Source: Candidatus Nitricoxidireducens bremensis
GTDB lineage: Bacteria; Pseudomonadota; Gammaproteobacteria; Burkholderiales; Rhodocyclaceae
Length of the DNA: 64,000 nt
Assembly (NCBI GenBank): GCA_030247725.1
Contig: JAOTRT010000002.1
Location: 124,001 to 188,000, forward strand
Direction: 5' to 3'
Part shown: positions 49,967-59,421 of the stretch, piece by piece
Position numbering within the stretch: position 1 is the first letter of the stretch
How the letters are laid out: each line of letters begins with the position of its first letter
Notes under the pieces: generated by a model
The model's input: only the letters and a program-made list of their open reading frames with translations
The model's database searches: none
Told to the model about the DNA's origin: nothing
Translations under genes and position numbers: made by a program

Positions 49967-50614
49967 TCAGCGCTCGTCCGGCAGGCCGGCCACCAGGGCG
50001 GCCATGGCGGCGCCCTCCGGCCCGTGGGCGCCGAGGCCCGCGACCACGCCGGCCCGGTTGGCCGGCGGCTGGTTCTGGCTGGTCTTCCATTTGCCGACGA
50101 GACGGGTGACGGTCAGCTCGATGCCGACCACGGCGGCGAGCATCTTGTCGATGTAGTCGGCCGGGGCGTCGGTCACGGCCCAGGGATGGGGGAAGGCCGT
50201 TTCCTGGCGGGCGGTGAGTTCCTCCACCTGGGCCCGCAGCCAGGCGGGATCGTCCATGACGCGCAGGCTGCCGTGGGCGTGCACCACGGCGTAGTTCCAG
50301 GTGGGCACGGCCTTGCCGTGCTCGCGCTTGGTGGGATACCAGTCGGGCGTAACGTAGGCCTCCGGGCCGCGAAAGACCGCCAGGGCGTCCATGCCGGCGC
50401 CGATCTCGCACCCCAGGGGATTGGCCCGCGCCAGGTGTCCCCGCAGCACGCCGGCGGTTCCCGGTCGGGGGACGAAGTACAGGGGCACGTGGTTGGCGTC
50501 GAGGCCGCCGGCGCCGTACGTGACCAGGGTGGCGAGGGGATGGTCGCGCATCAGGGCTTCGAGGACCTCGGGACGCGACTCGGCGAAATGGCTGGGAACG
50601 TACATCGGGGACAT
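49967..50614 (-). CDS. PaiB-type FMN-binding protein
   Basis: 215 residues of the PaiB family: MYVPSHFAE at the N-terminus, LATLVTYGAGGLDANHVPLYF, AYVTPDWYPTKREHGKAVPTWNYAVVHAHG, and a C-terminal GKWKTSQNQP. The split-barrel FMN-binding fold is expected; in Bacillus PaiB represses sporulation and protease genes, though direct DNA binding is doubtful. The start may be Met4 (50605), which has better spacing from GGAG. It is the neighbour of the EF-G-like gene, 43 bp apart. Confidence 0.82.
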   Translation of the reverse strand: MSPMYVPSHFAESRPEVLEALMRDHPLATLVTYGAGGLDANHVPLYFVPRPGTAGVLRGHLARANPLGCEIGAGMDALAVFRGPEAYVTPDWYPTKREHGKAVPTWNYAVVHAHGSLRVMDDPAWLRAQVEELTARQETAFPHPWAVTDAPADYIDKMLAAVVGIELTVTRLVGKWKTSQNQPPANRAGVVAGLGAHGPEGAAMAALVAGLPDER

Positions 50615-50657
50615 GCTCCAGGAGCGGCGGGGCCGGCACTTGCCGGCCCCGCCGGGG

Positions 50658-52709
50658 TCACTCCTCGTCTTCGCGGATCTTGTACTGGGAGGCCAGCTTC
50701 TGCTGGGTCTGCGGCGGCACCTGGGCGTAGCGCGCGAACTCGATGCTGTAGCTGCCCTGGCCGCCGGTCAGCGACTTGAGGCGCGAGGCATAGTCGCCGA
50801 TCTCCGCCAGGGGCACCTCGCCGGCGATGGCCATGCCGCCGAAGCCGCGCGGCGTGGTGCCGGTGACGTGGCCGCGCCGCGACGAGAGGTCGCCGGCCAG
50901 GTCGCCCATGGCGGCTTCCGGCGCGATGACCTCGATGGCGACGATGGGCTCCAGCACGATGGGGGCGGCGGCCTGGATGGCGGCGATGGTGGCCTTGCGG
51001 CCCGCGGTGACGAAGGCCACTTCCTTGCCGTCCACCGGATGGGTCTTGCCGTCGTAGACGATGACGCGCAGGTCCTCCACCGGATAGCCGGCGATGACGC
51101 CGTCCGCCAGGGCCAGGTGCACGCCCTTCTCCACGGCGGGCATGAAGACGCCGGGGATGACGCCGCCCTTCACGTGGTCCACGAACTCGAAGCCGGCGCC
51201 CCGTTCCAGGGGCTCGATCTTCAGGTACACCTCGCCGAACTGGCCGGCGCCGCCCGACTGCTTCTTGTGGCGGCAGTGGCCCTCCGCGTTGGCCGTCACG
51301 GTCTCCCGGTAGGGGATGCGCGGCGGCTTGGTGTCCAGCTCCATCTTGTACTGGGTCGCCATCTTCTCCAGCTTGTAGCGCAGGTGCATCTCGCCCAGGC
51401 CCTGGATCACGGTCTCGTGGGTGGTCGGGTGGCGCTCCATGCGGAAGCAGGGGTCCTCCAGCTCCAGCTTGTGCAGGATGTCGAACAGGCGCTGCTCGTC
51501 GCCCTTCTTCTTCGTCTCGACGGCCAGGCCCTGCATGGGCTTGGGAAACTCCAGGGGCTTGAGGTGGATGTGGTCCTCGTCGTGGGAGTCGTGCAGCACG
51601 GCGTCGAACTCGATCTCCTCCACCTTGGCGATGGCGCCCAGGTCGCCGGGCACCAGTTCGTCCACCTCCACGTAGTCCTTGCCCTGGAGCTGGTAGAGAT
51701 GGCCGGCCTTGAAGGGCTTCTTGCCGTCGCCGACGAAAAGCTGGGAATCCTTGCGCAGGGTGCCCTGATGGACGCGGAAGATGCCCACCTTGCCCATGTA
51801 GGGATCGGCCACCATCTTGAAGACGTGGGCGAGCACGTGCTTCTTCCCGTCGGGCTCGCTGCGGAACTCCTCGCTCGCACCGCCCGGCTCGCCCCGATAG
51901 AAGGGCGGCGGATTGCCTTCGGCCGGGTTGGGGGCGAGGGTCGCCAGCACGTGCAGCAGTTCGTCGATACCGGCGCCGGTCTTGGCGGAGACGAACAGGA
52001 TGGGCACCAGATGGCCTTCGCGCATGGCCTTCTCGAAGGCGGCATGGAGCTCGGCGGGCGTCGGGTCCTGGCCGTCCTCCAGGTAGCGGGCCATCAGGTC
52101 CTCGTCCTCCTCGACGAGCTGGTCGATGAGTTCCCGGTGGGCGTGGGCGACGGAGTCGAGGTCGGCGTCGCCAGCGTCGTGCGCCAGCACCTCGACCACG
52201 TCGCGGCGGTCGTGGGCCGGCAGGTCGAGGAACATGCACTCGCGGCCGAAGCGCTCGCGGATGTCGGCGACGAGGCCGGGCAGGTCCAGGTTCTCGGCGT
52301 CGATCTTGTTGATGACGATCATGCGGCAGAGGCCACGATCCTTGGCCCATTTCATCATGCGCTCGGTCATGAGTTCGACGCCGGTCTGGGCGTTGATCAT
52401 CACCAGGGCGGTATCGACGCCCGCTAGGGCGGAAATGGCCTGGCCGGCGAAATCGGGATAGCCGGGGGTGTCGACGAGATGGACATGTATGCCCTCGGCG
52501 GCGAAATTGACGAGGGCGGAATTCAGCGAATGGCCGGCTGCCTTTTCCTGGGCGTCGAAGTCGCAGACGGTGTTGCCCTTCTCGACGCTGCCCTTAGCCT
52601 GGATGACGCCGGCCTTGTGCAGCAGGGCCTCCGCCAGGGTGGTCTTGCCGGCGCCGCCATGGCCGACGAGGGCGACGGCGCGGATGGCTGAGGTTTCGTA
52701 TTTCGGCAT
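50658..52709 (-). CDS. Elongation factor G-like GTPase (EF-G paralogue)
   Basis: 683 residues with five EF-G domains. The G1 motif reads GHGGAGKTTL instead of the canonical AHIDAGKTT, G3 is VDTPGYPDF instead of DTPGHVDF, and G4 is NKID. These differences mark the EF-G-like or EF-G2 class rather than the housekeeping factor. It may act in ribosome rescue, recycling or stress translation; function is not established. The start MPKYETSAIRAVA at 52709 follows GGGGAGA. No ribosomal protein genes adjoin, again unlike fusA. Confidence 0.82.
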   Translation of the reverse strand: MPKYETSAIRAVALVGHGGAGKTTLAEALLHKAGVIQAKGSVEKGNTVCDFDAQEKAAGHSLNSALVNFAAEGIHVHLVDTPGYPDFAGQAISALAGVDTALVMINAQTGVELMTERMMKWAKDRGLCRMIVINKIDAENLDLPGLVADIRERFGRECMFLDLPAHDRRDVVEVLAHDAGDADLDSVAHAHRELIDQLVEEDEDLMARYLEDGQDPTPAELHAAFEKAMREGHLVPILFVSAKTGAGIDELLHVLATLAPNPAEGNPPPFYRGEPGGASEEFRSEPDGKKHVLAHVFKMVADPYMGKVGIFRVHQGTLRKDSQLFVGDGKKPFKAGHLYQLQGKDYVEVDELVPGDLGAIAKVEEIEFDAVLHDSHDEDHIHLKPLEFPKPMQGLAVETKKKGDEQRLFDILHKLELEDPCFRMERHPTTHETVIQGLGEMHLRYKLEKMATQYKMELDTKPPRIPYRETVTANAEGHCRHKKQSGGAGQFGEVYLKIEPLERGAGFEFVDHVKGGVIPGVFMPAVEKGVHLALADGVIAGYPVEDLRVIVYDGKTHPVDGKEVAFVTAGRKATIAAIQAAAPIVLEPIVAIEVIAPEAAMGDLAGDLSSRRGHVTGTTPRGFGGMAIAGEVPLAEIGDYASRLKSLTGGQGSYSIEFARYAQVPPQTQQKLASQYKIREDEE

Positions 52710-52972
52710 TGCAATCTCCCCTTCGTTGCTGGATGCGTCGCAGCTTCTGGGCGCCGCCCGGCCTAGGGCCCGCGGAGGGCGTAGCTGCCTGCGGGCCATT
52801 CTACGCCGGGGACGACCGACGGGATTAGGTGCCCTGCTGATTCCATCAGCAAGTTCTCTGACTAAAGCCCGAGATTCTTGGCAAATTACGAAAAACAGAA
52901 GAAATATCGTCAGGGCCAACCCCAAGCCCGGCTGAGCGCCGATTCCCCGGTGCCGGAGGAGACATCGAAACC

Positions 52973-54592
52973 ATGCTGCAGTTGCGCAACCTCAAGGTCT
53001 GGGCACGCCTCGTCGTCGGCATTTCCCTGATCCTCGTCATCGCCGGTGCCGGCCTCGTCGCCTGGACCACGGTCAAGCAGCGCGACACCGCCATCCGCCA
53101 GGCCCAGGACTTCTCCCGCAGCGTGCACCTGATGACCATGTCCAGCCTCACGGGCATGATGATCACCGGCACCATCGCCCAGCGCGGCGTCTATCTCGAC
53201 CAGGTCCGCCAGTCCGACGAGGTGCGCGAACTGCGGGTCATCCGCAGCGAGGCCGTCGCCGCCCAGTTCGGTCCCGGCGCTGCCGAGGAGGGCCGCACCG
53301 ACGCCGTCGAACAGCAGGTGATGCAGTCCAAGACCGCCCACTTCGCCGTCGTCGAGGACAAGGGCGGCGAGAGCCTGCGCGCCGTGATTCCCATCCTGGC
53401 GCAGAAGAACTACCTGGGCAAGGATTGCCTGACCTGCCACCAGGTGCCGGAAGGCACCTCCCTGGGCGTCGTCAGCATGCGCATCGCCCTCGACAAGGTG
53501 AACGCCTCGGTGCGGGATTTCCGCTTCGGGCTGCTGCTGGCGGCCCTCGCCCTCATGGTGCCGGTGATCGCCTTCATCTACTACGCGGTGCGGCACTGGG
53601 TCTGCAAGCCCCTGCAGGAAGTGACCGGCGGCCTCACCGAGATCGGCCAGGGGGAAGGCGACCTGACCCGGCGCCTGGCCGTGCGCGGCGAGGACGAGAT
53701 CGGCGCCGTCGCCCATGCCTTCAACGGCTTCATGGACAAGCTGCAGGCCATCATCGTCGAGGTGAAGTCCAGCACCGAGCAGCTGCTCGCCACGGCCACC
53801 AGCCTGGCCGGCGTGTCGGACCGCGTCGCCGCCAACTCCCAGGTCCAGAGCCAGGAGGCCTACTCCATGGCGACCCAGGTGGAGATCCTCACCTACACAC
53901 TGGACGGTCTCGCCAGCCAGGCCGAATCGGTGCAGCAGGTGTCCGTCGACTCCAACGACCATTCGGCCCGCGGCGGCGAGGTCATCCACGCCGCCGCCAC
54001 GGAGATGGGCCGCATCTCGGACACCGTGCAGGAGTCGTCGCGCATCATCCAGGACCTGGGCCAGCAGTCGGACCAGATCTCCCAGATCGTGAACGTCATC
54101 AAGGAGATCGCCGACCAGACCAATCTGCTGGCGCTGAACGCCGCCATCGAGGCGGCGCGGGCCGGCGAGCAGGGCCGCGGCTTCGCGGTGGTGGCCGACG
54201 AGGTGCGCAAGCTGGCCGAGCGCACCAGCAACTCGACCCAGGAAATCACCGCCATGATCGAGAAGATCCAGACCGGCACGCGCCTGGCGATCCAGAGCAT
54301 GGAGGGGGGCGTGCGGCGCGTCGGCGCCGGGGCCGAGCTGGCCCACCAGGCCGGCGAAGCGATCAACCAGATCCGCTCCGGCGTCGAGCAGGTGGTCGGC
54401 GCCGTCAGCGAGATCGCCTCATCCCTGAAGGAACAGGCCCAGTCCAACAGCGAGAACGCCCACAAGGTGGAAAGCATCGCCCGCCTGTCCGAGGAGAACA
54501 GCAACGCCTTCCAGGAAACCGCCCGGACCATACAACATATCGACGACCTTGCCCGCAACCTTGGTAATCTAGTGGGGCGATTCAAGACGTAG
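52973..54592 (+). CDS. Methyl-accepting chemotaxis protein with periplasmic c-type haem motif
   Basis: 539 residues: TM1 (about 12-32), periplasmic domain of about 150 residues containing CLTCH (Cys152, Cys155, His156), the covalent haem c attachment motif, TM2 (about 182-207), HAMP (about 207-260) and the cytoplasmic signalling helix with [20 protein letters not shown] at the tip. The sensor resembles the DUF3365/haem-PAS class, so it may sense redox state, oxygen or nitric oxide. A strong ribosome-binding site (GGAGGAG) lies before the ATG. The next gene encodes a CZB protein 35 bp downstream. Confidence 0.9.
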   Translation: MLQLRNLKVWARLVVGISLILVIAGAGLVAWTTVKQRDTAIRQAQDFSRSVHLMTMSSLTGMMITGTIAQRGVYLDQVRQSDEVRELRVIRSEAVAAQFGPGAAEEGRTDAVEQQVMQSKTAHFAVVEDKGGESLRAVIPILAQKNYLGKDCLTCHQVPEGTSLGVVSMRIALDKVNASVRDFRFGLLLAALALMVPVIAFIYYAVRHWVCKPLQEVTGGLTEIGQGEGDLTRRLAVRGEDEIGAVAHAFNGFMDKLQAIIVEVKSSTEQLLATATSLAGVSDRVAANSQVQSQEAYSMATQVEILTYTLDGLASQAESVQQVSVDSNDHSARGGEVIHAAATEMGRISDTVQESSRIIQDLGQQSDQISQIVNVIKEIADQTNLLALNAAIEAARAGEQGRGFAVVADEVRKLAERTSNSTQEITAMIEKIQTGTRLAIQSMEGGVRRVGAGAELAHQAGEAINQIRSGVEQVVGAVSEIASSLKEQAQSNSENAHKVESIARLSEENSNAFQETARTIQHIDDLARNLGNLVGRFKT

Positions 54593-54627
54593 TGCCAGCG
54601 TAAATAACATTCACAAGGAGGAGCACC

Positions 54628-54981
54628 ATGAATTTCGACGACGCCATCGCGGCCCACATCAAGTGGAAGGTCCGCCTGACCCAGTTCATCGACGGCACCA
54701 GCGCAGAGAAACTCCAGAGCGCCACGGTCTGCAAGGACAACCTGTGCGATCTCGGCAAATGGATCTACGGCGACGGTGTCAAGTACAAGACCCTGCCCCA
54801 TTATCAGGACCTGGTGAAGAAGCACGCCAACTTCCACGTCTGCGCCGCCGACGTGGTGAAAAAGGTCGAGGGCGGCGACAAGGCCGGCGCCAAGACTTCC
54901 CTCGGCGGCCCCTTCGCCAATGCGTCGAAGGAGACGGTCACCGCCATCATGGAACTCAAGAAGGAAGCCGCCAAGGCCTGA
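54628..54981 (+). CDS. Stand-alone CZB (chemoreceptor zinc-binding) domain protein
   Basis: 117 residues made only of a CZB domain: His10 (AAHIKWK), Cys40 in NLCDLGKWIYGDG and His66/His70 in KKHANFH form the expected 3-His, 1-Cys zinc site. CZB domains usually end soluble chemoreceptors or regulate diguanylate cyclases; a separate protein after a haem-containing receptor suggests an in-trans zinc/oxidant sensor for the same pathway. AAGGAGGAG lies before the ATG. Confidence 0.88.
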   Translation: MNFDDAIAAHIKWKVRLTQFIDGTSAEKLQSATVCKDNLCDLGKWIYGDGVKYKTLPHYQDLVKKHANFHVCAADVVKKVEGGDKAGAKTSLGGPFANASKETVTAIMELKKEAAKA

Positions 54982-54989
54982 GCTCCCCA

Positions 54990-55016
54990 CCCCCGGCACC
55001 GCAGCGGTGCCGGGGG
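54990..55016 (+). terminator. Hairpin after the CZB gene
   Basis: A perfect 12-bp stem (54990-55001 with 55005-55016) and a 3-nt CAG loop start 8 bp after the CZB stop codon. There is no T-run, so termination is plausible but not certain. Confidence 0.55.
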
Positions 55017-55160
55017 GCGCCCTCCATTCGCACGCTGCTGCACCGATGCGCAAGCGGTGGCATCGGCGGCAGTCTGTTCCGTGCGCCGGTCCCGCCGGCG
55101 CGAATCCCCGCGATGGGGATACCATAGCGCCATCGAGACCCGGGCCTGTCGCCCTTCCGA

Positions 55161-56783
55161 TTGCAGGTTGCCATCGCCACGTCCACCGTTCCCGCCCCCA
55201 CGGACCGTTCCCCGCCCCGGAACGGCAGCCGTCTTCCCGGCCTCCTGTCGCTCGCAGCCGCAATCCTGCTGGCGGCAACCGTATGGCTGTCCCTGCGGGC
55301 GGCCGTGACCGAGCGCCTGACCATCGCCGCCCAGCGGGACCTGCAGACCATCGTCGACCTGGCCGCCGTCAGCCTGGAGCAATCGGCCGCCGCAGACCTG
55401 GCGGGAGAGACGCTGCTGGCCCACGCCGTCGCCGCCAACCCGGAATTCGTCAGGGCCCTGGCACGGGCAGAGGACGAGAACCACCGCCACATCTATTTCT
55501 TCGGCGCCGACGGCCGCACCGTGGCCATCGACGACACGCCGGCGGGCGGCGAAGCCCCCGCCATCGTCCGCAGTGCGCTAGCCGGCCTGGACGCCAGCGC
55601 CCCGGCCCAGGGCATGCTGTTCGAGCCTTACGCCGACAACCGGCAGGTCCTGGTCGTCGGCGTCTGGCGCTGGCTGCCGCGCCAACGCATCGGCATCGTC
55701 GCCGAACGGCCCCACGCCCGCTTCGCCCAGCCGCTGCGCTGGATCGACGGCCTGTTCGTCGCCTTCGCGCTGCTGGCGGCAGGCGCCTATCCCTGGCTGG
55801 CGCGCAACGGCCTGTCGCTCAGGCGCCTGCTCCGGCCCACCGACGCAAGGACCTGCGGCCCCTACGAACTCGATCGCCTCATCGGCGAAGGCGCCATGGC
55901 GAAGGTGTATCTGGCGCGCCACCGGGACCTGGGCCGCTGGGTGGCTCTCAAGCGCCTGCGGCGCCACGCCATGACCGAGGAGCTTTCGGCGCGCTTCGAC
56001 CGGGAGGCGCGCCTGGCAAGCCGCTTGTCCCACCCGAACATCGTCACGGTGTTCGATCATGGCCGGACGCCGGACGGCGGCTTCTACTACGCCATGGAGT
56101 ACATCCGCGGCCTCACCCTGACCCAGTGGGTGGAGGAGTACGGCCCGGTGCCGCCCGCGCGCACCGTCCGCATCCTGCAACAGCTGTGCGCCGCCGTCGG
56201 CGAGCTGCACCGCAACCAGTTGCTGCACCGGGACATCAAGCCCGACAACATCGTCGCCTATGCGGCCCATGGCGATTACGACCTCGTCAAGCTGCTGGAC
56301 TTCGGGCTCATCAAGGATATGGGGAGCGACGCCTCCCGCGACCTGACGCGGGACGTGCGCGTTCTCGGCACGCCGGCCTTCATGGCCCCCGAGCGCCTGC
56401 TGGACCCGGCCGCCGTGGATCGGCGTAGCGACATCTACGGCATCGGCTGCATCGGCTTCTACCTGCTGACCGGGCGCAAGCCCTTCGAGTCGGCCCGCGA
56501 TGCCGACCTGGCCCAGCAGGTCATGCACGTGGCGGCGCCCGACGTGGCAGCCCATTCCATCTTCCCGGTGCCGGCCGCCCTCGTCCACCTGATCGCCGCC
56601 GCCCTGGCCAAGGACGTGGCGCTCCGTCCGGCGGATACCGACCGCTTTGCCGGCGAACTCGAAGCCATCGCGGCAGCCCATCCGTGGCGCCGCGAGCGGG
56701 CGCGGCTCTGGTGGCTGAGCACGCAGGGGGAAGACGCACCGGCCGCCGATGGCACCGCCGGCAGCGGCGACCGGGCCGGCTGA
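55161..56783 (+). CDS. Transmembrane Ser/Thr protein kinase (Hanks type)
   Basis: 540 residues: TM1 (about 25-45), a periplasmic CACHE-like sensor (about 50-195), TM2 (about 197-217), then the kinase domain (about 233-500). The glycine loop is GEGAMAKVY, catalytic Lys in VALKRL, HRDIKPDN with catalytic Asp358, DFG in LLDFGLIKD and APERLLDP. All catalytic residues are present. The N-terminal sensor/C-terminal kinase order is inverted relative to the PASTA-type PknB. Start is uncertain; TTG 55161 is the most upstream option. No PP2C phosphatase gene is nearby. Confidence 0.82.
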   Translation: MQVAIATSTVPAPTDRSPPRNGSRLPGLLSLAAAILLAATVWLSLRAAVTERLTIAAQRDLQTIVDLAAVSLEQSAAADLAGETLLAHAVAANPEFVRALARAEDENHRHIYFFGADGRTVAIDDTPAGGEAPAIVRSALAGLDASAPAQGMLFEPYADNRQVLVVGVWRWLPRQRIGIVAERPHARFAQPLRWIDGLFVAFALLAAGAYPWLARNGLSLRRLLRPTDARTCGPYELDRLIGEGAMAKVYLARHRDLGRWVALKRLRRHAMTEELSARFDREARLASRLSHPNIVTVFDHGRTPDGGFYYAMEYIRGLTLTQWVEEYGPVPPARTVRILQQLCAAVGELHRNQLLHRDIKPDNIVAYAAHGDYDLVKLLDFGLIKDMGSDASRDLTRDVRVLGTPAFMAPERLLDPAAVDRRSDIYGIGCIGFYLLTGRKPFESARDADLAQQVMHVAAPDVAAHSIFPVPAALVHLIAAALAKDVALRPADTDRFAGELEAIAAAHPWRRERARLWWLSTQGEDAPAADGTAGSGDRAG

Positions 56784-56791
56784 GGACGGCG

Positions 56792-58444
56792 TCAGGCGGG
56801 CCGCGGACCGTCCCGCAGCATGGCGGCGAACTCCTCCGCCGGCAGGGGCCGGCTGTAGTAGAAGCCCTGCACCAGTTCGCAGCCGTGGGCCTGAAGGAAC
56901 TCCACCTGCTCCTTCACCTCGGCGCCCTCGGCCACCACCTCCAGGTTGAGGCCGCGGGACAGGCCGATGATGGCGCGGGCGATCTCGGCGGTGTGGGGAT
57001 TCGACTGCACGTCGGTGATGAAGGCGCGGTCGATCTTCAGTGTGGTGATGGGGAAGCGGCTCAGATAGCTGAGGCTCGAATAGCCGGTGCCGAAATCGTC
57101 GATGGAGAGGGAGACGCCGACGCGGCGCAGGTCCTCCATGCGCGCGACGATGGCGCCGATGTCGCCCATCAGCATGCTCTCGGTGATCTCCAGTTCCAGC
57201 CAGCGTGGCGCCAGCCCCGTGCGTGCCAGGACCTCCTCCACGATGGCGACAAAGTTGCGGTTGCGGAACTGGCGCGCCGACACGTTCACCGAGGCGCGCA
57301 CCGGCGGCAGGCCCTCGTCCTGCCAGCGGCGGTTCTGGGCGCAGGTCTCCTCCAGCACCCACTGGCCGATCTGCTCGATGAGGCCGCTCTCCTCGGCGAC
57401 GGGGATGAACTCGCCCGGCGCCACCAGGCCGCGCTGCGGGTCGCGCCAGCGCACCAGGGCTTCCATGCCGGCGACGCGGCGGCTGTTCACATCCACCTTC
57501 GGCTGGTAATAGACGAGGAATTCCCGGTTCGCCAGGCCGCGGCGGATGCCGCTTTCCACTTCCAGCCGGTGGCGGGCGCGGGCATTCATTTCGCCGGAGA
57601 AAAACTGGGAGCGGTGGCGACCGCCCTGCTGGGCGTGGTGCAGGGCCACGGCGGCATTCCGGATGAGCTCGTCTGTCGTCTCGCCGTCGGCGGGGAAGAT
57701 ACTGACGCCGACCGAGCCGGTCACCGCCACGTCGCGCTGCTCGCCGAGGGAGACGGGCTGCTCGAAGGCGCGCAGGACCTTTTCCGTCAGCAGCACGCTG
57801 TCGTCGATGGCGCTGATCTGCATGACGAAGGCGAAACGGTCGCTTTCGAGGCGCGCCACGGTGTCGCTGGTGCGCACGCACTGGCGCAGGCGCTCGGTGA
57901 CGCCAACGAGGACCCGGTCGCCGTCCTGGCGGCCGAGGACGTCGTTGATGTCGCTGAAGCGGTCGATGCCGATCAGCATGACGGCCACCGACTTGCCCGA
58001 GCGGCGGGCGTTGTGCAGGGCCTGCTCGACGCGGTCGCCGAAGAGATGGCGGTTGGGCAGGCCGGTCAGGGCGTCGAAGCCCTCGCGGCGGGCGCTGCCG
58101 CTCTCCGCCGTACGCAGCACCGCCAGGCAGGCCTGGGCCCGGCCATCCCGGGCGACGGGGCTGGCGGCCAGCTCCCACGGACCCGCCAGGCCGGGCAAGG
58201 CGACGGGGCCGATGCGCGACGCCCCGTCCTGCAACGCCCCGCGCACCAGGTCTGCCGCCGCCGGCAGGCCGTCCACCCGGCCGAGCCGCTCGATGGGCGC
58301 CCCCGCGAGGTCCTCGGCCGGCAGACCGGTGGTCTCGGCAAATCCGTTGCTGACGAGGACGATGCGGCCTTCGCCGTCGGTCACCAGGACCGTTTCGCGC
58401 GTGCTCGCCAGCAGGGTACGCAATAAGCCTTCGTCGTTCGTCAT
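56792..58444 (-). CDS. PAS-GGDEF-EAL protein, probable c-di-GMP phosphodiesterase
   Basis: 550 residues: PAS (about 10-115), GGDEF-type domain (about 125-280) with the signature replaced by LESDRF so cyclase activity is unlikely, and a complete EAL domain (about 295-545) with MEALVRW, NVSARQF, ELEITES, IDDFGTGYSSL, LKIDRAF and EGAEVKEQ. The EAL residues needed for metal and catalysis are present, so it probably hydrolyses c-di-GMP, with the inactive GGDEF as possible regulatory domain. It is soluble, 9 bp from the kinase gene's end (convergent). Confidence 0.87.
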   Translation of the reverse strand: MTNDEGLLRTLLASTRETVLVTDGEGRIVLVSNGFAETTGLPAEDLAGAPIERLGRVDGLPAAADLVRGALQDGASRIGPVALPGLAGPWELAASPVARDGRAQACLAVLRTAESGSARREGFDALTGLPNRHLFGDRVEQALHNARRSGKSVAVMLIGIDRFSDINDVLGRQDGDRVLVGVTERLRQCVRTSDTVARLESDRFAFVMQISAIDDSVLLTEKVLRAFEQPVSLGEQRDVAVTGSVGVSIFPADGETTDELIRNAAVALHHAQQGGRHRSQFFSGEMNARARHRLEVESGIRRGLANREFLVYYQPKVDVNSRRVAGMEALVRWRDPQRGLVAPGEFIPVAEESGLIEQIGQWVLEETCAQNRRWQDEGLPPVRASVNVSARQFRNRNFVAIVEEVLARTGLAPRWLELEITESMLMGDIGAIVARMEDLRRVGVSLSIDDFGTGYSSLSYLSRFPITTLKIDRAFITDVQSNPHTAEIARAIIGLSRGLNLEVVAEGAEVKEQVEFLQAHGCELVQGFYYSRPLPAEEFAAMLRDGPRPA

Positions 58445-58716
58445 GTCGCGTCTTCGTGAAGGATGACGGTCATCCTGTCTGTCGGAACTATCGGATGCTG
58501 CCGCGCCTTCCAGGGACCGCGGGGCCGGCGGGGCTGGATTCGGAGCCGCGCCGATGGGAGGAAAGCCTGCGCAGAAGGCCTCCGAACACGGAAGCGGTAC
58601 CTGCCGGCAGGAACGCGGGAATTATACCCAGCGGCGCCCCGGAAGGCTGGCCGTCCGGGGATGCGGCAAGGAAATGGCCATTGCCTTCATCTCGCTCCGC
58701 GCGGCCAGCCCCATTG

Positions 58717-58757
58717 GGCCGCAACGCAGCGCGCCGGCTGAATACGAACAGACCCTA
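58717..58757 (+). repeat. Solo right end of the MITE-like element
   Basis: This segment is nearly identical to the right end of the element at 4634-4859: GGCCGCAACGC, then GCGCCGGCTGAATACGAACAG and CCCTAG. The left repeat is not found upstream, so it is a fragment or solo end. It ends at the nfsB stop codon. The rest of the gap 58445-58716 has short GC-rich hairpins and no gene. Confidence 0.65.
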
Positions 58758-59411
58758 GATTTCGGAAATCACCGTCTCGACGGGCAGGCGCGCCTTGGGC
58801 AGCTTGGCGTTGAAATCCTCGCCGCTCCGATAGCCGAGGGCCGCGACGACGACGCTGGTCAGCCCCCTGGCGCACAGGCCGAGTTCCTCGTTGAGGATGC
58901 GCGGATCGAAGCCCTCGATGGGCGTCGCGTCGATGCCCAGGGTCGCCGCCCCCAGCAGCAGGGAGCCCAGCGCCAGATAGACCTGCTTCTCCATCCAGTC
59001 CTGGGTATCCCGGATGTCGAAGCGATGCAGGTTCACGTAGAAGCTGCGCCCCTTGTGCTGCATCTCCTTGCCCTCCGGCGTCGGCAGGCGTCCCGCCTCC
59101 TCTTCGAGCTGCAGCAGCGCGGCCAGGTGGGCGTCGTCCATCGAGGTGCGGGCGCAAAGGACCACCACGTGGGAGGCATTCAGGATTTTCGGCGCATTGG
59201 ACGCGTAGGGCGGCTGCGTCGTCGCCTTGGCGATGCGTTGCTTGGCTTCGTCCGTCGCCGCGATCACGAAATGCCAGGGCTGGGAATTGACGGACGAGGG
59301 CGCGTAGCGGAGCAGGGTCTTGAGCTGCTCGATCTGCTCGGCGGGAATCCTGCGGTTCGGGTCGTAGGCCTTGCAGGTGTGACGGGAAAGGGCGATGCGC
59401 GCGATGTCCAT
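58755..59411 (-). CDS. nfsB: Oxygen-insensitive NAD(P)H nitroreductase (NfsB-type)
   Basis: 218 residues closely following the E. coli NfsB pattern: RHTCKAYDPNRRI, YAPSSVNSQPWHFV (FMN phosphate binding), ASHVVVLCARTSMDD, MEKQVYLALGSLLLGAATLGIDATPIEGFD and the ending LPKARLPVETVISEI. FMN enzyme, reduces nitroaromatics and quinones. The stop codon TAG coincides with the end of a repeat fragment. Confidence 0.93.
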   Translation of the reverse strand: MDIARIALSRHTCKAYDPNRRIPAEQIEQLKTLLRYAPSSVNSQPWHFVIAATDEAKQRIAKATTQPPYASNAPKILNASHVVVLCARTSMDDAHLAALLQLEEEAGRLPTPEGKEMQHKGRSFYVNLHRFDIRDTQDWMEKQVYLALGSLLLGAATLGIDATPIEGFDPRILNEELGLCARGLTSVVVAALGYRSGEDFNAKLPKARLPVETVISEI

Positions 59412-59421
59412 CGGGGGCCGC

